From: Arachidicoccus sp050436765
GTDB lineage: Bacteria > Bacteroidota > Bacteroidia > Chitinophagales > Chitinophagaceae
Direction of reading: 5' to 3'
Assembly (NCBI RefSeq): GCF_050436765.1
Contig: NZ_JBNQGD010000098.1
Span: forward strand, 1-28,431
Length of the DNA: 28,431 bases
Below the pieces are notes generated by a model. It saw only the letters and a program-made list of their open reading frames with translations, was not told where the DNA came from and ran no database searches. Position 1 is the stretch's first letter; each line of letters starts with the position of its first letter. The translations under genes and the position numbers were made by a program. Shown here piece by piece: positions 15,520-24,617 of the stretch.

Positions 15520-16398
15520 TTAAAAGTTACTAATGATGTCTAACGCTTTTTGAATAGTATTTTCTACAGCCGCTTTACCGTCTTTGGAAAATGTATGTGA
15601 TACCCTATTAGCTACCACAGCACTTATGCTAAGACATTGGTGACCTAATAATTTCCCTAAACCATAGATAGCGCTCGTTTCCATCTCAAAGTTACCGATT
15701 CTATGGGAACCGTATGAAAAATTTGTCAGCATATCAACAAAATTAGGATATTGTAGCCCTAATCTTAACACACGCCCTTGTGGACCATAAAATCCCGGGC
15801 AGGTTACAGTGATGCCATGATAAAATCCTTTTACGAAATTTTTCAGTAAGGCACTTCCTGCGGAGCTGATATAAGGTTTCGAAAATTGATGGTCAATTTG
15901 GGTTTGTTGCATAAATTGCTGAATCAACTCGCGTTCCTCCTCATTATTTTCTTGCAAATAATAATTAAGTAAATTGTCGATACCTAAACCGTGTGTGCTT
16001 ACAATAGCTGCATCTACCGGTATGTCATCTTGAAGTGATCCGCAAGTTCCTATTCGGATAATATTTAAAGAATGCAACTGCGGTTTGATCGTGCGTGAGG
16101 AGAAATCAATATTGGCCAAAGCGTCTAACTCATTTAAGACAATATCGATATTATCAGGTCCAATACCCGTGGAAACGACTGAAATTCTTTTTTTACCGAT
16201 AAAACCTGTATGGGTAACAAATTCACGATGTTGTTGTATTACTTCTACTTGGTCGAAATATTTGCTTATTTCTTTTACACGATCTGGATCGCCTACTGTA
16301 ATAATAGTAGAAGCCAATTCTTCTGGCCTCACATTCAGATGATAAATAGCACCTCGATCATTGATAATAAGTTCACTATCTGCGATGATATTGTTCAT
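15520..16398 (-). CDS. Nucleoside phosphorylase (uridine phosphorylase-like)
   Basis: Cytoplasmic enzyme of 292 aa of the NP-I family (PNP_UDP_1). It splits a nucleoside with phosphate to give base and ribose-1-phosphate. Visible signatures are TVGDPDRV (34-41, phosphate loop), STGIGPDN (76-83), IRIGTCGSLQ (114-123, phosphate/ribose) and GNFEMETSAIYGLG (ribose-binding Glu-Met-Glu). The arrangement is closest to uridine phosphorylase, although a purine substrate cannot be excluded. It heads the minus-strand operon with dapF. Its upstream region (16399-16480) is shared with the divergent tRNA promoter. Confidence 0.85.
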   Translation of the reverse strand: MNNIIADSELIINDRGAIYHLNVRPEELASTIITVGDPDRVKEISKYFDQVEVIQQHREFVTHTGFIGKKRISVVSTGIGPDNIDIVLNELDALANIDFSSRTIKPQLHSLNIIRIGTCGSLQDDIPVDAAIVSTHGLGIDNLLNYYLQENNEEERELIQQFMQQTQIDHQFSKPYISSAGSALLKNFVKGFYHGITVTCPGFYGPQGRVLRLGLQYPNFVDMLTNFSYGSHRIGNFEMETSAIYGLGKLLGHQCLSISAVVANRVSHTFSKDGKAAVENTIQKALDIISNF

Positions 16399-16457
16399 GT
16401 TATGAGTGGGGATGTTTTAACGGCAGCAAGTTAGCAAATATTTTTTTGAAAATGTAT

Positions 16458-16487
16458 TTTGAAATACGGAGGAATATGTTATTTTTG
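16458..16487 (+). promoter_or_regulatory. tRNA-Cys promoter
   Basis: TTTG at 16458-16461, an 18-nt spacer and TATTTTTG at 16480-16487 fit the Bacteroidota housekeeping promoter exactly. Expected start of transcription is near 16491, about 16 nt before the mature tRNA. Confidence 0.75.
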
Positions 16488-16506
16488 CAGCCCTTAAGCA
16501 AGTAAT

Positions 16507-16577
16507 GGTCTGGTGGCCGAGTGGCTAGGCAGAGCTCTGCAAAAGCTCCTACAGCGGTTCGAATCCGCTCTGGACCT
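16507..16577 (+). tRNA. tRNA-Cys (anticodon GCA)
   Basis: A 71-nt cloverleaf. The acceptor GGTCTGG (16507-16513) pairs with CTGGACC (16570-16576) with two G-U pairs. The anticodon stem GAGCT/AGCTC encloses loop CTGCAAA with anticodon GCA at 16539-16541. The T arm is AGCGG-TTCGAAT-CCGCT. The discriminator base is T (16577), as expected for tRNA-Cys. CCA is not encoded. Confidence 0.96.
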
Positions 16578-16592
16578 CTTTCTAAAATTCAT

Positions 16593-16620
16593 AAAAGCCC
16601 CGAAAACAGGGGCTTTTGTT
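16593..16620 (+). terminator. Terminator after tRNA-Cys
   Basis: AAAAGCCCC (16593-16601) pairs with GGGGCTTTT (16609-16617) around a 7-nt loop, with the T-run in the 3' arm. Confidence 0.9.
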
Positions 16621-16998
16621 GTGAAATGCATTGGGTATAGCACTTTCTCTCTGTCGCAAATTGCGTTTTATTGTTTTTATTGTATTAAATAGCTTTATTT
16701 TTGTTAGCACTTTATTAGCAATGAAACACGGGATTAATTGAATGATTTTTAAGATAGGGTTGAGAAATAATGAAATCATGGCTCAATATCTCAAAACATA
16801 TAGAATATAGTAGCGGTAGGAAGGAGTGTTCATTTAAGTAGGCATTTATTGCCGATATGAGACGTGAAGATGACAAGACAAAAAAGTATATGATTAGGTA
16901 AGCCTTAAAACTTATATCTGACTATGATCTTCTTGCTATTTTAAGATAGATAATGTAAAACGATAAAGACTTAAATAGTTTCTAAAATAAAGATCTTA
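16621..16998. other. 378-nt stretch without a recognisable gene
   Basis: AT-rich with many stops in all frames. A 65-codon minus-strand frame (16582-16779) passes through the tRNA terminator and has no family features. No integrase relic or copy of the tRNA 3' end is visible. No convincing promoter for the next gene is seen. Confidence 0.5.
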
Positions 16999-19077
16999 AT
17001 GATGAAAAAATTATTATTTATATTATTATGCTACCCACTTTTTGCATCTGCTACTAATTTTACTATTGTATCTTCTGACAATCAGCCGGTTATTGAATTT
17101 AGTAAGGCAGAACTGAAGAAATTCTTGAACGACAAAAATGGATTTCATTATGCCAACCGCGCTGCGTTTTCTGATTGGGTCATTGTATTAAAAAGTAATC
17201 CCAAATTACCCGAATGTGCTTTTGCAGTAAAATGTTTTACCAAAAACAAAAAGCAATACATAGAATTGAGCGGAAGTGCCGATAAAGATATTCCGTGTGC
17301 GGTTTACACTTTGTTGGAAAAGCTAGGTTATACATTTGAATTTGATGGTTATTACTTGAGTAATGGAATTCATAAAGCGGCCATTCGAAACTATGCACAG
17401 ACCATTGTGCCCTTGGTAAAGTACCGTGGGATTAGACAACACCTTAACTTTCCGATGGATATTTCCTCTTATTCGCTACCCGATGCGAAACGGTACGTGC
17501 GGAATCTAGCCCGGATGCGATTCAATCATATTGCTTTTCATAGTTATCCGGGCCAGTGGTATGAGATAAAGAAAAAAGATACGATTGAATATGCCGGCAA
17601 TTTTTTCTATGGTGATCGGCATGATATACCGAACAATGTATTGATTAGACAGCACGTACACAACAACCAGACATTTTGTATCCCTGAGATAGAGCCTTTT
17701 TTTGACAATATCCCCAAACGGAGTCAAATGTCCGTGCACTGGTTAAAAGAAGTCATGGCCGAAGCGAAAAGAGTAGGGATGACAATTCAATTATCTTGGG
17801 AGCCTAGAAGTACCTCCTTGGATGTCAACTCAACAATAGATGCCCTTCAGCAAATCTATCGTCAATACCCGCAGTTAGATGCCATTGAAATGATTTCTGA
17901 AGAAAGTGGAGGCTGGGGTCCTGATAATACTGCTGAAGAAACCAAAGGCCTACTGACCTCATTTTTTGGGAAAGGAATCTTAAATGACAGCGTCATTACA
18001 TCGCCTATTCGACCTGTCCAATCCGATTTGGGCTATATCTATGGTCAGATAGGTCATATTCTCAAAACAATGAAAGCGATAAAAGAACAACATATTCATC
18101 TGCCGCCATTGAAGCTTGGTATTTACTGCACGAATCAGTACAATGTAGCATCTTATCATCTTGCCAGAAAATATTTGCCTGCCGGTGCAATAAGCATTTT
18201 GCCCGCGCATGGCAGTATCAATGTAGCCGCCAATGTACCAAAAGTTTTGCAAACAGAAGATAACTGGGAAAACACGACTATCTATTCTTGGTTAGAATTT
18301 GACGGCATGATGTACCTGCAACAAAATGGTATCGAAGGTATTTATCAATTGATCGATGGCCGGCCGGATAAATCCCCGTCGGTTCGTTTATATACGATTG
18401 ATTTTAATCATTGGCGCACAGCAGAAAATAAAATAACGGCAAGGTATGCTGCGCTTGCGACATTGTATGGAGCAGAAATGCCTGCGTTGTTTTACAAACA
18501 TTATGCAGAAAGATTGGGCATTGCGAAACCGGATACATTTAGTAAAGCCATGCTACTGTTACAAACGGCTTTCAGTTCGCATACGTCTAATATAGGCTTT
18601 GCGTGGATGGGAGCCTGGCGCAACGGATTCAATTTTCAACCCGAAAAGGACTTAGAGGACATGCTGGGGCTGTACCAGGAGGCAAAAGATGAAATGGAAA
18701 AATGTGCAGCAGGCAACAAAAATAACTATGCGAAAAACACGATTGCATTTTTAGATAATAGGCTTAGCGTTACAATCATCTATTTACAAGCATTTATCGA
18801 AGCTAATGAATTGAAGAAGCCGGGTATCAGCAATAAACAATACAATGCTGTGTGCGATGATGTACTGAATCTGTTTGACGCATGTATGAAAGTGTATGCA
18901 CAAATGATGCCCGACCGCGGCTGTGAAGGAACATTAATCAACCTGTATCTTTGCCCGGTGAGAGCTATCAAAGTATCGAGGCAAAAAAAGACAGGTGTGC
19001 CATTAGATGAACCACTGAAGAAGCCATCATCGCATTTTGATGCGCCGGCGCCGCCCATTTTTAAAGGGGGGGTGTGA
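16999..19077 (+). CDS. Secreted glycoside-hydrolase-like protein (alpha-glucuronidase-type architecture)
   Basis: Exported protein of 692 aa with a signal peptide (residues 1-18, cut near FASA). Residues about 20-125 look like the alpha/beta N-terminal domain found before GH67, GH115 and GH20 barrels; the DIPCAVYTLLEKLGYTFEF segment corresponds to the usual helix and strand. From about 140 a TIM-barrel-like region begins (KYRGIRQHLNF, then RMRFNHIAFHSYPGQW). An adjacent acidic pair E301/E302 in MISEESGGWGP is a candidate for catalysis. The C-terminal third is helical. The precise family and substrate are not recognised. There is no SusC/SusD pair or other carbohydrate gene nearby. The last 12 residues (PAPPIFKGGV end) pass through a GC-rich palindrome and a run of seven G. 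A second ATG lies at 17002. Confidence 0.7.
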   Translation: MMKKLLFILLCYPLFASATNFTIVSSDNQPVIEFSKAELKKFLNDKNGFHYANRAAFSDWVIVLKSNPKLPECAFAVKCFTKNKKQYIELSGSADKDIPCAVYTLLEKLGYTFEFDGYYLSNGIHKAAIRNYAQTIVPLVKYRGIRQHLNFPMDISSYSLPDAKRYVRNLARMRFNHIAFHSYPGQWYEIKKKDTIEYAGNFFYGDRHDIPNNVLIRQHVHNNQTFCIPEIEPFFDNIPKRSQMSVHWLKEVMAEAKRVGMTIQLSWEPRSTSLDVNSTIDALQQIYRQYPQLDAIEMISEESGGWGPDNTAEETKGLLTSFFGKGILNDSVITSPIRPVQSDLGYIYGQIGHILKTMKAIKEQHIHLPPLKLGIYCTNQYNVASYHLARKYLPAGAISILPAHGSINVAANVPKVLQTEDNWENTTIYSWLEFDGMMYLQQNGIEGIYQLIDGRPDKSPSVRLYTIDFNHWRTAENKITARYAALATLYGAEMPALFYKHYAERLGIAKPDTFSKAMLLLQTAFSSHTSNIGFAWMGAWRNGFNFQPEKDLEDMLGLYQEAKDEMEKCAAGNKNNYAKNTIAFLDNRLSVTIIYLQAFIEANELKKPGISNKQYNAVCDDVLNLFDACMKVYAQMMPDRGCEGTLINLYLCPVRAIKVSRQKKTGVPLDEPLKKPSSHFDAPAPPIFKGGV

Positions 19078-19551
19078 GGTAAAACAAGATGTCGGATTTA
19101 AGATTCATCGTAATTAAGTGTTCGAAATCTTCTTGATTTTTCCGTTATTATTTGAAACATTTGTTGAGAAGTTCGACGTGATAATTTTTAGGTATCGAAA
19201 AACTGTAATAATCTCGATATAGTTTTTTTGATATCGATAACTTCAACTCAAAAGAAGGGTTGGGTCGAAAAAACTCGTAATTTTGGTCATTAACCAACTA
19301 GAATGTCCATCTTCCGCCAAGAGGTTTCCCACACAATGGAAATTCTATGATATTTGACATAAGCGGCTCGTCATTTAGGTGAATTAAATGGATTTTTGGC
19401 TGCTTTATGGATGATTCCAAATCCCATTTTGAGCTTTTTTGATAATTTGGCTCTCACAATGTAACTTTATGACGTCGGTAGAAGACTTAATATATTGTTT
19501 TCTTTATGATGCCTTTTATTCATAGCAGACTACTACATCCATATTCTTTTG
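19078..19551. other. 474-nt stretch without a recognisable gene
   Basis: No gene is supported. A minus-strand open stretch of about 50 codons (19148-19297) reads plausibly as protein but has no start, no family motif and a stop on both sides, so it may be chance or a relic. TCGATATAGTTTTTTTGATATCGA near 19213-19237 contains an inverted pair (TCGATAT/ATATCGA) of unknown role. No clear prmC promoter is seen. Confidence 0.45.
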
Positions 19552-20406
19552 ATGACGATACATATTGCCCAAAACTCGCTTAAACAAACATTGACGAAAC
19601 CATATGGTGCTCAAGAAGCGTCTAATATTGCAAATTTAGTACTGGAGAAAATTACTGGTCTATCTCGTATCGACAGGCTCATCAATAAAGAAACTGAATT
19701 AGATGCCCTTCAAATTAGCTTATTGCAGAAATACACGCAACAGCTAATCCAAAATAGGCCTGTGCAATATGTTTTAGGTGAAGCAGATTTTGCCGGGCTA
19801 TCGTTTTTAGTAGATGAAAGTGTATTAATTCCACGTCCGGAAACGGAAGAATTGGTGAGCTGGGTTGTTGAAACCCTCGGACAAAGAAATGTAGATATTT
19901 TAGATGTGGGCACCGGCAGTGGATGTATTGCTGTTGCGTTAAAGAGTAAATTATCTAATGCTCAAATCTCGGCGATCGATATTTCTTTAAATGCATTAAA
20001 TATGGCTGAAAAGAATGCGTTGCGCAATCATACAAAAGTGAACTTCTTTAGAGTAGATATCTTAGAAGAAACTGCTTGGAAGGATTTAGATGAATTTGAT
20101 TGTATTATAAGTAACCCGCCTTACATTGCATTGAATGAAAAAGAATCTATGGCCGCAAATGTGTTGAACTATGAACCTCATTCGGCATTGTTTGTGACCA
20201 ATAGCGAACCCCTTGTTTTTTATAAAAAGATAGCGCAGTTTGCTAAACTGCACTTAAAAAATGATGGTAGATTGTTTTTTGAAATTAACGAAAATTTTGG
20301 TGAGGAAATTGTCGGACTGCTTCAAACAATTGGCTTCCAAAATGTTGAAATAAAAAGGGATTTACAGGGAAAAGATAGAATGGTTAACTGTTTGTTTAAA
20401 AAATAA
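19552..20406 (+). CDS. prmC: Peptide chain release factor N5-glutamine methyltransferase
   Basis: Cytoplasmic SAM-dependent enzyme of 284 aa that methylates the GGQ glutamine of release factors. The helical N-terminal domain (about 1-80) includes the RPVQYVLGEADFAG motif that binds the release factor. The methyltransferase core has LIPRPETEELV (92-102), the SAM loop LDVGTGSGCIAVAL (117-130) and the catalytic NPPY (188-191). ATG 19552 is used; a TTG one codon earlier is unnecessary. It appears to stand alone, followed by the msrA promoter. Confidence 0.96.
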   Translation: MTIHIAQNSLKQTLTKPYGAQEASNIANLVLEKITGLSRIDRLINKETELDALQISLLQKYTQQLIQNRPVQYVLGEADFAGLSFLVDESVLIPRPETEELVSWVVETLGQRNVDILDVGTGSGCIAVALKSKLSNAQISAIDISLNALNMAEKNALRNHTKVNFFRVDILEETAWKDLDEFDCIISNPPYIALNEKESMAANVLNYEPHSALFVTNSEPLVFYKKIAQFAKLHLKNDGRLFFEINENFGEEIVGLLQTIGFQNVEIKRDLQGKDRMVNCLFKK

Positions 20407-20412
20407 AAATTC

Positions 20413-20442
20413 TTTGTAATAAATTATTTCTTTAGTAGTTTG
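20413..20442 (+). promoter_or_regulatory. msrA promoter
   Basis: TTTG at 20413-20416, a 19-nt spacer, then TAGTTTG at 20436-20442, which is TAnnTTTG with one base less between TA and TTTG. The same short spacing is seen at the phosphate operon promoter. The predicted start of transcription near 20447 argues for translation from ATG 20473. Confidence 0.5.
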
Positions 20443-20472
20443 CAATGAATGTATCGTTTTAAAGTTGTGAAT

Positions 20473-21135
20473 ATGGGTAGTAAATTATTATTATGGACAA
20501 GTGCGATTTTATGTTTTGCGTCTTTTACTTCTTGTGTTGAACAGAAAAATCATCAAAGAAGTAATGTGGATGAGCAATTCGCTGACAAAAATTTAGAAAT
20601 GGAGAATATAGATACGGCTACATTTGGCACCGGATGTTTTTGGTGTACAGAAGCTTTCTTTCAACGACTCAAGGGTGTGGTAAAGGTTATTAGTGGCTAT
20701 AGTGGTGGTAATACCCCTAATCCTACCTATGAAGAAGTTTGCTCAGGCACTACCGGCTATGCCGAAGCTTGTCAAATTATGTATGACCCTTCAGTAATTT
20801 CTTTTGAAGAGCTATTAAAAGTTTTTTGGCAAACACACGATCCTACAACACTTAACAGGCAGGGCAACGATGTAGGTACGCAATATAGGAGTGTAATCTT
20901 TTATCATAACCAGCAACAGATGGATGAGGCGCAACATTATAAGGAAGCGTTGCAGAAAAGCGGTGCTTGGGATAAGCCAATTGTAACGGCAATTGAACCT
21001 TATAAGAGTTTCTTCTCTGCGGAAAACTATCATCAGAACTATTACAATGACAACCCAAGACAGATGTATTGTCAATATGTAATAAAGCCGAAGTTGGAAA
21101 AATTTGAGAAAGCATTTAAGGACAAATTGAAATAA
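20473..21135 (+). CDS. msrA: Peptide methionine sulfoxide reductase MsrA, lipoprotein form
   Basis: Repairs methionine-S-sulfoxide in oxidised proteins. The 220-aa product has a lipoprotein signal (lipobox FTSC, C21), so it should be anchored in the envelope facing the periplasm. The catalytic site is GTGCFWCTEAFF with nucleophile C55. Other MsrA features are SGYSGGNTPNPTYEEVCSGTTGYAE cut to its core SGYSGGNTPNPTYEEV, and FWQTHDPTTLNRQGNDVGTQYRS, core DPTTLNRQGNDVGTQYRS. Resolving cysteines near the C-terminus are limited to the Cys in RQMYCQYV. An in-frame ATG at 20449 would add eight residues that disturb the signal and lies almost at the expected transcript start. Confidence 0.92.
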   Translation: MGSKLLLWTSAILCFASFTSCVEQKNHQRSNVDEQFADKNLEMENIDTATFGTGCFWCTEAFFQRLKGVVKVISGYSGGNTPNPTYEEVCSGTTGYAEACQIMYDPSVISFEELLKVFWQTHDPTTLNRQGNDVGTQYRSVIFYHNQQQMDEAQHYKEALQKSGAWDKPIVTAIEPYKSFFSAENYHQNYYNDNPRQMYCQYVIKPKLEKFEKAFKDKLK

Positions 21136-21148
21136 AAATCAGGTCAAT

Positions 21149-21190
21149 GAAAATGCCGTAGCATAAATTTTTTGCCGCGGCATTTTCTTT
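21149..21190. terminator. Terminator between convergent msrA and aminopeptidase genes
   Basis: GAAAATGCCG (21149-21158) pairs with CGGCATTTTC (21178-21187); the A-rich left arm and T-rich right arm let it act on both strands. Confidence 0.8.
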
Positions 21191-21205
21191 TGAAAAGATA
21201 TAGGT

Positions 21206-22897
21206 TTAGTTTTCGTGTACCATTTTGCAACTTAAGTAATACTGCCCTTCGATAAAGATAGGATTCAGCATATTAGCTATAGAAGCTGTTTTCACAATTT
21301 TTGATTGCCACTGTGTGGAAGGGTTGCATTTAAATTCATTGTTGCCGTCATGTAAAATAATGGGCATATTAAACCCTGCTACGCAGTTCGTATAACGATA
21401 ATGAATGGTTTGATTATCTTCTGAAAAATATAATTCCAGAACAGGAATCTGCGTAGTTGTTAAATACTGCTGAAACACCCGGCTAAAATCTATTCCTGTA
21501 AAATGATTGATATAATCTTCTATCTGTTTGGATGTAACGGTTTGATGGTAAAATGTTTTGCAGATACCATGTAACAAGCCGCGAAAAGCCTTATCATTGT
21601 TGATCGCGTGACGAATATTGTTAATCATATTAGCGCCTTTGTAATACATGTCTTCACTGCCTTCATCATTTACTCCATATTGCCCAATAATCGGTTTGTC
21701 ATTTGCAATATTTTGACGAATGCCATACACATAATCCTGTGCTTCTTTTTTACCCCAATAATATTCGACAAATAGGGATTCACAATAATTGGTAAAGCTT
21801 TCATGAATCCACATATCTGCAATGTCTTTCGAGGTAATGCTATTGCCAAACCACTCGTGTCCACTTTCGTGTACGACTATAAAATCAAATTTTAAACCGA
21901 TGCCCGTATGTGACAGGTCGCGTCCTAAATAGCCGTTTTTAAAATGATTGCCATAAGCGATGGCACTTTGATGTTCCATACCTAAATGCGACGCTTCCAC
22001 TAATTGATAACCATCTTCATAAAAAGGATAAGGGCCGTACCAATATTCCAATGCTTTAAGCATCTTGAATATTTCCGGCTCGCAATGGCTGCGCATCCTT
22101 TTTAAATCATAGTCTAAAGCCCACAAAGTTACGCTTAGCTTACCTTTTAGTCCATTGTATGTGGTGTCAATGGATTTATATTTCCCTATATAAGGAATGA
22201 TGTCGTAATTATTGATGGGGTTTTTGACTGCCCATTTATAGCTTGCTAAATGATGGGGTAATTTTTTTCTCGCCACTAATCGACCATTGGAAACTACCGT
22301 TAACGTATCGGCTACAAGAGTGGTAAGGCTTGCCCCTAAATCGGGTTCATCCCCCTGGTAATCTTTGCAAGGATACCAAACTGAGGCTCCTAATCCTTGA
22401 CAGGCCACAGTCATCCATGGGCGGCCGAGGGAATCTTTGGTCCAAATAAATCCTCCATCCCAGGGCGCGTGTACGGCTTCTCTGGGTGTACCGTGATAGT
22501 ATATGGTTAGGGTGTTATTACTATTAATCTTTTGTTGAGGTACAGACACAAAAAATGCATTGTTATCTCGTTGAATGCCAGTTAACTTTTGTGTTCCGTT
22601 AAAATAAATGCTATCAATTTGCATTGGCTCTTGCAGGTCGATTTGCATTATGTTGGGATGATTTTGCGTAACAACTTTGTAAGTAATTTTATTATTCCCT
22701 TCTATGGTTTTGGTGGCATAGTTGGGTTGAAAGGTGATATCATATCGTTGTACATCCCACCAGATACGGTCTGGGCCCACACTGCCGCGGAGTGTGTCAG
22801 CGTGTGTAAATGTCCTTTTTTTACCGCTTAATAATTGTGCTTTGCACTGCGATACACAAAAAGCAACGGCTATTAATAAAATAAATGTCTTTTTCAT
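21206..22897 (-). CDS. Secreted M1-family aminopeptidase
   Basis: Zinc metallopeptidase of 563 aa with a signal peptide ending CKAQ (about residue 21). The substrate-binding exopeptidase motif appears as GMEHQ (306-310, usually GxMEN). The zinc site is H343ESGH347 with the third ligand E366 in WIHESFTNY, the regular HExxH-x18-E spacing. A beta N-terminal domain precedes the catalytic domain, and only a short C-terminal domain follows, as in compact bacterial M1 enzymes. It probably releases amino acids from peptides in the periplasm or outside the cell. It is divergent from the peptide-binding lipoprotein gene with only 33 nt between starts, which suggests shared peptide use. Confidence 0.92.
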   Translation of the reverse strand: MKKTFILLIAVAFCVSQCKAQLLSGKKRTFTHADTLRGSVGPDRIWWDVQRYDITFQPNYATKTIEGNNKITYKVVTQNHPNIMQIDLQEPMQIDSIYFNGTQKLTGIQRDNNAFFVSVPQQKINSNNTLTIYYHGTPREAVHAPWDGGFIWTKDSLGRPWMTVACQGLGASVWYPCKDYQGDEPDLGASLTTLVADTLTVVSNGRLVARKKLPHHLASYKWAVKNPINNYDIIPYIGKYKSIDTTYNGLKGKLSVTLWALDYDLKRMRSHCEPEIFKMLKALEYWYGPYPFYEDGYQLVEASHLGMEHQSAIAYGNHFKNGYLGRDLSHTGIGLKFDFIVVHESGHEWFGNSITSKDIADMWIHESFTNYCESLFVEYYWGKKEAQDYVYGIRQNIANDKPIIGQYGVNDEGSEDMYYKGANMINNIRHAINNDKAFRGLLHGICKTFYHQTVTSKQIEDYINHFTGIDFSRVFQQYLTTTQIPVLELYFSEDNQTIHYRYTNCVAGFNMPIILHDGNNEFKCNPSTQWQSKIVKTASIANMLNPIFIEGQYYLSCKMVHEN

Positions 22898-22930
22898 GCT
22901 TTAAAACTACAATGTTTTGGATATTTGATT

Positions 22931-24556
22931 ATGAAAATCTTTGAGAAATATTTTCTATTATTGCTAAGCATCTTTTATTTTTCTTCTTGTAAAAATGAGA
23001 AAAAAAATAACGGGCAGATATTTTATTACAATGAAACCAGAGGTATCGCTACACTTGATCCGGCGTTTGCAAAAAGTCAATCGGTAATTTGGCCTATCTC
23101 CCAGATGTATAATACATTGATTGCTTTAGATAGTAATTTGAATTTTATTCCCTCTCTTGCCAAAAGTTGGCAGATAAGTGCCAATCACCTGGTTTATACT
23201 TTTCATTTGCGCAACAACATCTTTTTCCAGGATAATGCTGCTTTTAACAATGGTAAAGGACGTCGTCTTATTGCGCAAGACGTGGTATATAGCCTTAACA
23301 GAATTTTAGATCCGGGAACAGCGAGCAGTGGAGCCTGGATATTTAACGATCGTATTGCGCCCAATGGTTTTAAAGCCCTGAATGACTCGACTTTTCAACT
23401 TACATTACGCAAGCCCTTTCATCCTATCTTAGGCATATTGAGCATGCAATACTCTTCGATTGTTCCCCATGAGGTGGTAGAAAAATATGGCAAAGACTTT
23501 GGTCGCCATCCGTGTGGTACAGGTCCTTTTCAGATGAAATTTTGGGCGGATGGACAAGTACTTGTTTTAGAGAAAAATCCACATTATTGGGAAACTGATA
23601 GCAAAGGTAGACACTTGCCATATTTGGACGCAGTCTGCATAAGTTTTATCAATAATAAAGCCAATGAATTTTTACAATTTAGACAAGGGAAATTAAGCTT
23701 TATCAATGACGTAGATCCTTCCTTTAAGGACGAGGTGATTACCAAAAGTGGTGTACTACGCAAGCAATGGAAGAATAAAATTATTTTGCAAAAACATGCT
23801 TATCTCAACACGGAATATTTGGGTATTTTAATGGATCAGCATAATGAACTGCTGAGAAATTCCCCTTTAAAAATAAAGGCTGTCCGCCAAGCAATCAACT
23901 ATGCCATTGATAAAAAACTGTTGATGATGTATTTGCGAAATTCTATAGGGCTACCGGCTGATGCGGGTTTTGTGCCGGGAGGATTACCTTCACGTAATAC
24001 TGATTCGGTAAAGGGCTATGTTTTTAATCAGTCAAAAGCATTAAAATTGTTAAGTGATGCAGGTTTTCCAGAAGGGAGGAATTTACCGGTTATTAAACTA
24101 TTGACAAATCCCGATTATGCGGATGTCGCGATTTTTATCGCCAGACAGGAAAGCAATATAGGTATTCATATACAAGTAGAAGTTTTGCAAAAAAGTATGC
24201 TGTTACAACAAACGGCTCAATCGGAAGCTGCATTTTTTTTGGGAAGTTGGATTGCAGATTATCCGGACGCGGAAAATTATATGGCTGTTTTTTACAGCAA
24301 AAACCCTGCACCACCGAACTATACTAGGTACAACAATGCTGCCTTTGATGTATTGTACAACCAGTCATTAGAAGAGAATAATGATTCTATCCGTTATACT
24401 TTGTATCGAAAAATGGACCAGATGGTTATCGATGATGCACCTGTTGTACCTATTTTTTACGATGAAGTAATAAGACTTGTACAACCAAATATAAATGGCT
24501 TCCGCACAGATGCACTCAACTCTTTGAAGTTGAAAGGAGTCTATTTTTCAAAATAA
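22931..24556 (+). CDS. Peptide ABC transporter substrate-binding lipoprotein (SBP family 5)
   Basis: Lipoprotein of 541 aa (lipobox FSSC, C20) with the SBP_bac_5 fold of DppA/OppA: TLDPAFAKSQSVIWPISQMY near the start, SLAKSWQISANHLVYTFHLR, ARD VVYSLNRILDPGT-type segment (QDVVYSLNRILDPG), KIKAVRQAINYAIDKKLLM, and SWIADYPDAENYM near the C-terminus. It should bind peptides in the periplasm. No permease or ATPase genes lie near it, so it is an orphan in this window. ATG 22931 is preferred over the TTG two codons earlier because it begins a standard signal. Confidence 0.9.
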   Translation: MKIFEKYFLLLLSIFYFSSCKNEKKNNGQIFYYNETRGIATLDPAFAKSQSVIWPISQMYNTLIALDSNLNFIPSLAKSWQISANHLVYTFHLRNNIFFQDNAAFNNGKGRRLIAQDVVYSLNRILDPGTASSGAWIFNDRIAPNGFKALNDSTFQLTLRKPFHPILGILSMQYSSIVPHEVVEKYGKDFGRHPCGTGPFQMKFWADGQVLVLEKNPHYWETDSKGRHLPYLDAVCISFINNKANEFLQFRQGKLSFINDVDPSFKDEVITKSGVLRKQWKNKIILQKHAYLNTEYLGILMDQHNELLRNSPLKIKAVRQAINYAIDKKLLMMYLRNSIGLPADAGFVPGGLPSRNTDSVKGYVFNQSKALKLLSDAGFPEGRNLPVIKLLTNPDYADVAIFIARQESNIGIHIQVEVLQKSMLLQQTAQSEAAFFLGSWIADYPDAENYMAVFYSKNPAPPNYTRYNNAAFDVLYNQSLEENNDSIRYTLYRKMDQMVIDDAPVVPIFYDEVIRLVQPNINGFRTDALNSLKLKGVYFSK

Positions 24557-24617
24557 AAATTATATTTACAGAGAGAATATTTAAGGAAAAATCTGATACT
24601 CAATCTTAAGCTCTTAT

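Noticed and set aside
16582..16779. 65-codon minus-strand frame, and possible integration site at tRNA-Cys
   Set aside because: The frame runs through the tRNA terminator; no integrase remnant and no second copy of the tRNA 3' end were found in the window.
19148..19297. Minus-strand open stretch of about 50 codons that reads like protein
   Set aside because: No start codon, stops at both ends and no recognised motif; length is within chance for this composition.
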